Below, in pieces: positions 23,325-64,000 of a stretch of 64,000 nucleotides of DNA. Position 1 is the first letter of the stretch, and each line of letters opens with the position of its first letter. The notes beneath the pieces are model-generated. The model searched no databases. It was given only the letters and a program-made list of their open reading frames with translations, and was not told the origin of the DNA. The position numbers and the translations under genes are program-made. The stretch is from Psococerastis gibbosa (Eukaryota; Arthropoda; Insecta; Psocodea; Psocidae): contig OZ020487.1 in assembly GCA_963971405.1 (NCBI GenBank), forward strand, positions 42,133,039-42,197,038, in the 5' to 3' direction.

Positions 23325-23985
23325 GGTTGTTGTTGTTTCCAACGCCTGCTTTCAGCATTTCTGCTTTAAGCAGCCCTGTCAGCCTGGCGGGGGGAGTGAG
23401 TCAGTTTGTTAACATGAGGCACCCTAGCAGTAGTAGTAGTAGTGTTTGTCGGGTAAATAACGACTTAGGTCTCATATTTGGACCCGTAGAGCGACCCCGA
23501 CATGACTGTCCAACGCCAGCCTATAGGACAGTAGACCTCCTGATTACAGTGGATTCCGAACCACTAGCGAAACACAGTGAAGTCACACGATTAGTTCGGA
23601 GGTCGACGACAAGTCCTACCATGTTTCCCTACCGGTAAAAGGGTACACGACCAAGTTATCTGCAGTTTTGAACCTGCTCTGGTCCGCTGGATTCAACTTG
23701 GTATGGCGGCCAGTTGAGACACCCTAAGGGCAGATTCCTTCACCTCGGGGGGAAGGGGAGTTGACTGACAGGGTGGTTGAAATAGATTCCGAACCAATTG
23801 GGGAACATGGTAAAGGCACACGATTAAATTGGAGGTGGCCAGGACTTGACACGCACGCGGAGTGACTGGTATAGTCTCTGCGCGTTATCACGTCCCACCA
23901 TGTTCCCCTGCCAACACTGTGCACACTACCAAGTTTGCTGCAGTTCGAAACATGTTCTGCTCTCATGGAATGAACATAAATGGAT
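23325..23985 (+). repeat. SINE-like repeat family Z, two adjoining copies
   Basis: A copy with an (AGT)n run at about 23429-23443 (matching 35273-35553 in reverse) adjoins a second copy from about 23715 of the 13010 type. Confidence 0.75.
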
Positions 23986-23999
23986 AGATAGATAGATTG

Positions 24000-24810
24000 A
24001 TAATCCTCCGAACTTTTTTGTATTGTGTTAATTCATCAAAGAAACCAATTCTATCTAGTGTTAAATCGCCAAATCGTTAGGGGGGCATGACTCCCTTGCC
24101 CCTCTCTGGCTACGCCCAGGCTTCAATAATTTCGTGCTTTTTACGGACCAAATAAGCAACAAAAAAAAAAAATACATTTGTCAAGCCATAAAGTATATAA
24201 ACGGAATGCAATTCTGTAATATTTTTCAACTGGGCTGCAGTAAAAGAGGAAATAAAACAAAAACTCTTCACGTCGCGACTTCATTGAACGACGATCATAA
24301 ATGCTTCGAGGGCGTTTTCCAATAACAATGTCTAAATTTAGTAAAACGCTGAATACAAGTCGTCATGAATGGTTTCTATCTACCACCATTTGCTATTGGA
24401 AAATTTGATCTTGATGACAGCTTTTTAGTTCGATATTGCCCCAGAAAAAGCGCTTTTGTTACTTTTACTTGTTTTTATTTTATTTTCTCTATTTTATTTC
24501 TTTAATGTCCATATAGTTTATAATAACAAAGATTTCAAGGCCGGAATAACGTGACGAAGCAGTAAAATCCGGGATGATAGGCCGTGGTCGTAATGGGTAA
24601 TTCCGAATGTTGGGGACTCTTGAATTTAGAATGAAAGAAATGATATATTTTCTGGTATGAAATTGAGAATTTCTAATTTAATTATTCATTTGATGATTTA
24701 ATAGAAAAAATGATAAAAATTTACAGTTTTTAATTCTTCTTGTTCTTCTTACAATGCCTCTTGGCAGATTGGCGATCATCATCGTAGACTCCTTAAAAGG
24801 AAGTCTAGTA
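24000..24810. other. non-coding stretch with small repeat fragments
   Basis: GTGACGAAGCAGTAAAATCC GGGATGATAGG at about 24551 is a fragment of the fold-back family N (57118-57590). TTGGCAGATTGGCGATCATC near 24764 belongs to repeat H. Confidence 0.5.
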
Positions 24811-24816
24811 ATGTAT

Positions 24817-25064
24817 CAAGGGCGGATTTTAGGGGTGGGGGGGTCAGAGGGTCCGGACCACTTCCAAAATAAAATGATCTTACACTAGATAACAATGGGT
24901 TTACAGTGGGGATTAAAAATAATGATGTTTTTTAATGTTATAATCTTTTTTTTTAATGATTTGGTAATGGCTGTATACCCTTAAGCCAAAAAAAAAATGT
25001 TATAATCCACTGAACCTGCCCGCTGACCCCCGCCCCCCTAAATTGGAGGCAAAATCCGCCCATG
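24817..25064. mobile_element. hAT-type MITE, 248 bp
   Basis: It starts CAAGGGCGGATTTTAGG and ends CAAAATCCGCCCATG. The flanks are TAATGTAT (24809-24816) and TAATGCAT (25065-25072), one mismatch. It has G and C runs near the ends. Confidence 0.85.
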
Positions 25065-25084
25065 TAATGCATAGAATGTACGTA

Positions 25085-25215
25085 GTCATGACTGTACTAG
25101 AGAGTTGCAATGCAGTGGTTTCTCGTTGTCTTCTGCATTCTTATGCCGTTGACTCTTCATTGAGTTCCTCCGCCTTCTGGGCCCAACCCCAAGACAAAAG
25201 AGTGCCCTAGTAGTG
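25085..25215. repeat. dispersed repeat family H
   Basis: TTATGCCGTTGACTCTTCAT TGAGTTCCTCC and AAGAGTGCC match 61975-62055. Further relatives lie near 6560 and 47560. Confidence 0.6.
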
Positions 25216-25468
25216 GTTGCTTATTAGCCAACTATTCGCCCCGTCACATAGCCATCCTCGGGCTACTGTGGCTTTTTCTAGACAAGCCTGCTACGCCAGA
25301 CTTGCCACCACACGCTACCATTATGCCACCGCTTGCGTGGGGACTGCTTATTCGTTATATTCGCAACAAGCCACCATAGCTGGCGAACTTTACGCTATCC
25401 GCCACCTGCGACCCCGCTAGTAGCCGGTAACCCGGTAACTCAACCCTGGTTTGTAATAATGAGTAGGC

Positions 25469-25618
25469 CAGGGACGGATCCAGCCCATTTTGGGGGGGGG
25501 GGTAGCTGAGGGTCAAAATAGGAAAAACATGTGTAGGATCGAATCGATTTACAATAGATTCACCAAATTTCGAGGGGGGGGGGCAGCTACCCCCCCTACC
25601 CCCCTGTATCCGTCCTTG
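25469..25618. mobile_element. hAT-type MITE with poly-G/poly-C, 150 bp
   Basis: It starts CAGGGACGGATCCAG and ends CTGTATCCGTCCTTG. The 8-bp flanks are GAGTAGGC (25461-25468) and GAGTAAGC (25619-25626). It lies 158 bp before the presumed exon 1 acceptor. Confidence 0.88.
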
Positions 25619-25860
25619 GAGTAAGCTAATAAACAGTAAGCTAGTAACGTGTATTCTTCGTTGTCCTTGTTGCCGTGGAACCTCCAACGAAAAATGACTT
25701 TCTCGGGAAGAAGAGGTACCAGCATCGTCGCTCGCACATCTTCGCCATCATTTATTTATTTATTTTCACGTTTCAGAGAAGCCAGTGTGACATTTGGGAG
25801 TGTCTCCGAGGAATGGCCGGGGACTTTGACGGTCGCTAGCCATCCCGGCCCTAGAACAAC

Positions 25861-63421
<37,561 letters not shown>

Positions 63422-63589
63422 GTGAGCGAGCATTTATCAAAGAGCCTGAACAAATTGACTAAATATTTAATGAAGTATGACAAACTACGAGTAGGCTTCA
63501 TGACTCGTTGTTTTGGGAGCAAAAACAATTATCACCCTTACCCAAGTGGTAGGCTGGACTACAATACAATACAACTGGACTAACCCCAG

Positions 63590-63900
63590 CGCGTCGTTAG
63601 GGACCTGACTTGACTTAGGATGGCACGTCCAGCCCGGAGAACTTTTGGCCGCTGCCACTACACCACGCCACCTCGGACAATCTTCCGCCGCTAGCTTCCA
63701 ATCTTGGGTGCCGGTGGCTTGCAAATCTTCGAGCACTTGGTCTCTCCGTCTTAGACTTGGCCTACCGGGACGCCTAGGGTGGTTCCAGGTGTCTTCGAAA
63801 ACCAGCTTCGGCTTCCTCTCCACTAGGGACCTGGTTGCTGGAAACAAGCTGACGGACTGACGGACAGTTGGGTTTAGAGAGTACTTTTGTATAAAAACCA
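63590..63900 (-). pseudogene. C-terminus of a non-LTR retrotransposon ORF, minus strand
   Basis: On the minus strand, the frame 63901-63485 includes RRPGRPSLRRRDQVLEDLQA, DWKLAAEDCPRWRGVVAAAK and SSPG. This is the typical GRPR...DRxxWRxLVxxAK end of LINE reverse-transcriptase proteins. It lies in the intron after exon 15 and is 5'-truncated. Confidence 0.65.
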
Positions 63901-64000
63901 ACGTAGTGGTTCTCCTAATAATGCCCCCCTCTTAACTTAGGGTCATAAGCAATTACGCCCCACCAATCAGAGCTTTGGATCACATACTTAAGTGATACGA

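Overview
The window is eukaryotic: a 64-kb, AT-rich, repeat-dense piece of an arthropod genome. It holds the 5' part of one large spliced gene, the para-type voltage-gated sodium channel (Nav1), on the + strand. Fifteen coding exons can be placed between 25861 and 63421, all with AG/GT borders and matching phases. Together they encode 774 residues: the N-terminus, all of domain I (S1 to S6 with the pore loop) and most of the linker between domains I and II. Domains II to IV lie beyond the right edge. The protein resembles arthropod para more than vertebrate channels. Long introns full of MITEs and SINEs would fit a crustacean or another large-genome arthropod, but the group is an inference and not proven here.

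Layout. Positions 1-25776 have no recognisable host gene. They hold a degenerate tandem repeat (76-2640), tRNA-derived SINEs, LINE 3' ends, fold-back MITEs and three smaller tandem arrays; this could be intergenic DNA or a 5' non-coding intron. Exon 1 with the start codon is at 25861. A 30-bp micro-exon follows at 29263. Intron 2 (29293-45051) is 15.8 kb and carries a 4.5-kb hAT DNA transposon (29727-34229) with terminal inverted repeats, a perfect 8-bp target duplication and an apparently intact two-exon transposase of 739 codons. Exons 3 to 11 (45052-53753) encode the N-terminal acidic segment, domain I and the first part of the linker. Exons 12 to 15 (55129-63421) encode the rest of the linker that is visible. 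LINE debris lies at the right edge.

The non-coding DNA is a layered record of transposition. Short hAT-type MITEs with 8-bp target duplications carry most of the long poly-G/poly-C runs. Harbinger-like fold-back elements have 3-bp TAA/TTA/TAT/TTT duplications, and other fold-backs are flanked by TTAA. Several are nested (MITE in SINE, SINE in MITE, MITE in MITE, MITE in the autonomous hAT), which gives relative ages. Features specific to the channel gene are the in-frame micro-exon 2, a 17-codon symmetric exon 12 that may be a cassette, and a perfect 50-bp inverted repeat in the short intron between exons 3 and 4. I saw no viral, bacterial or CRISPR-like system.
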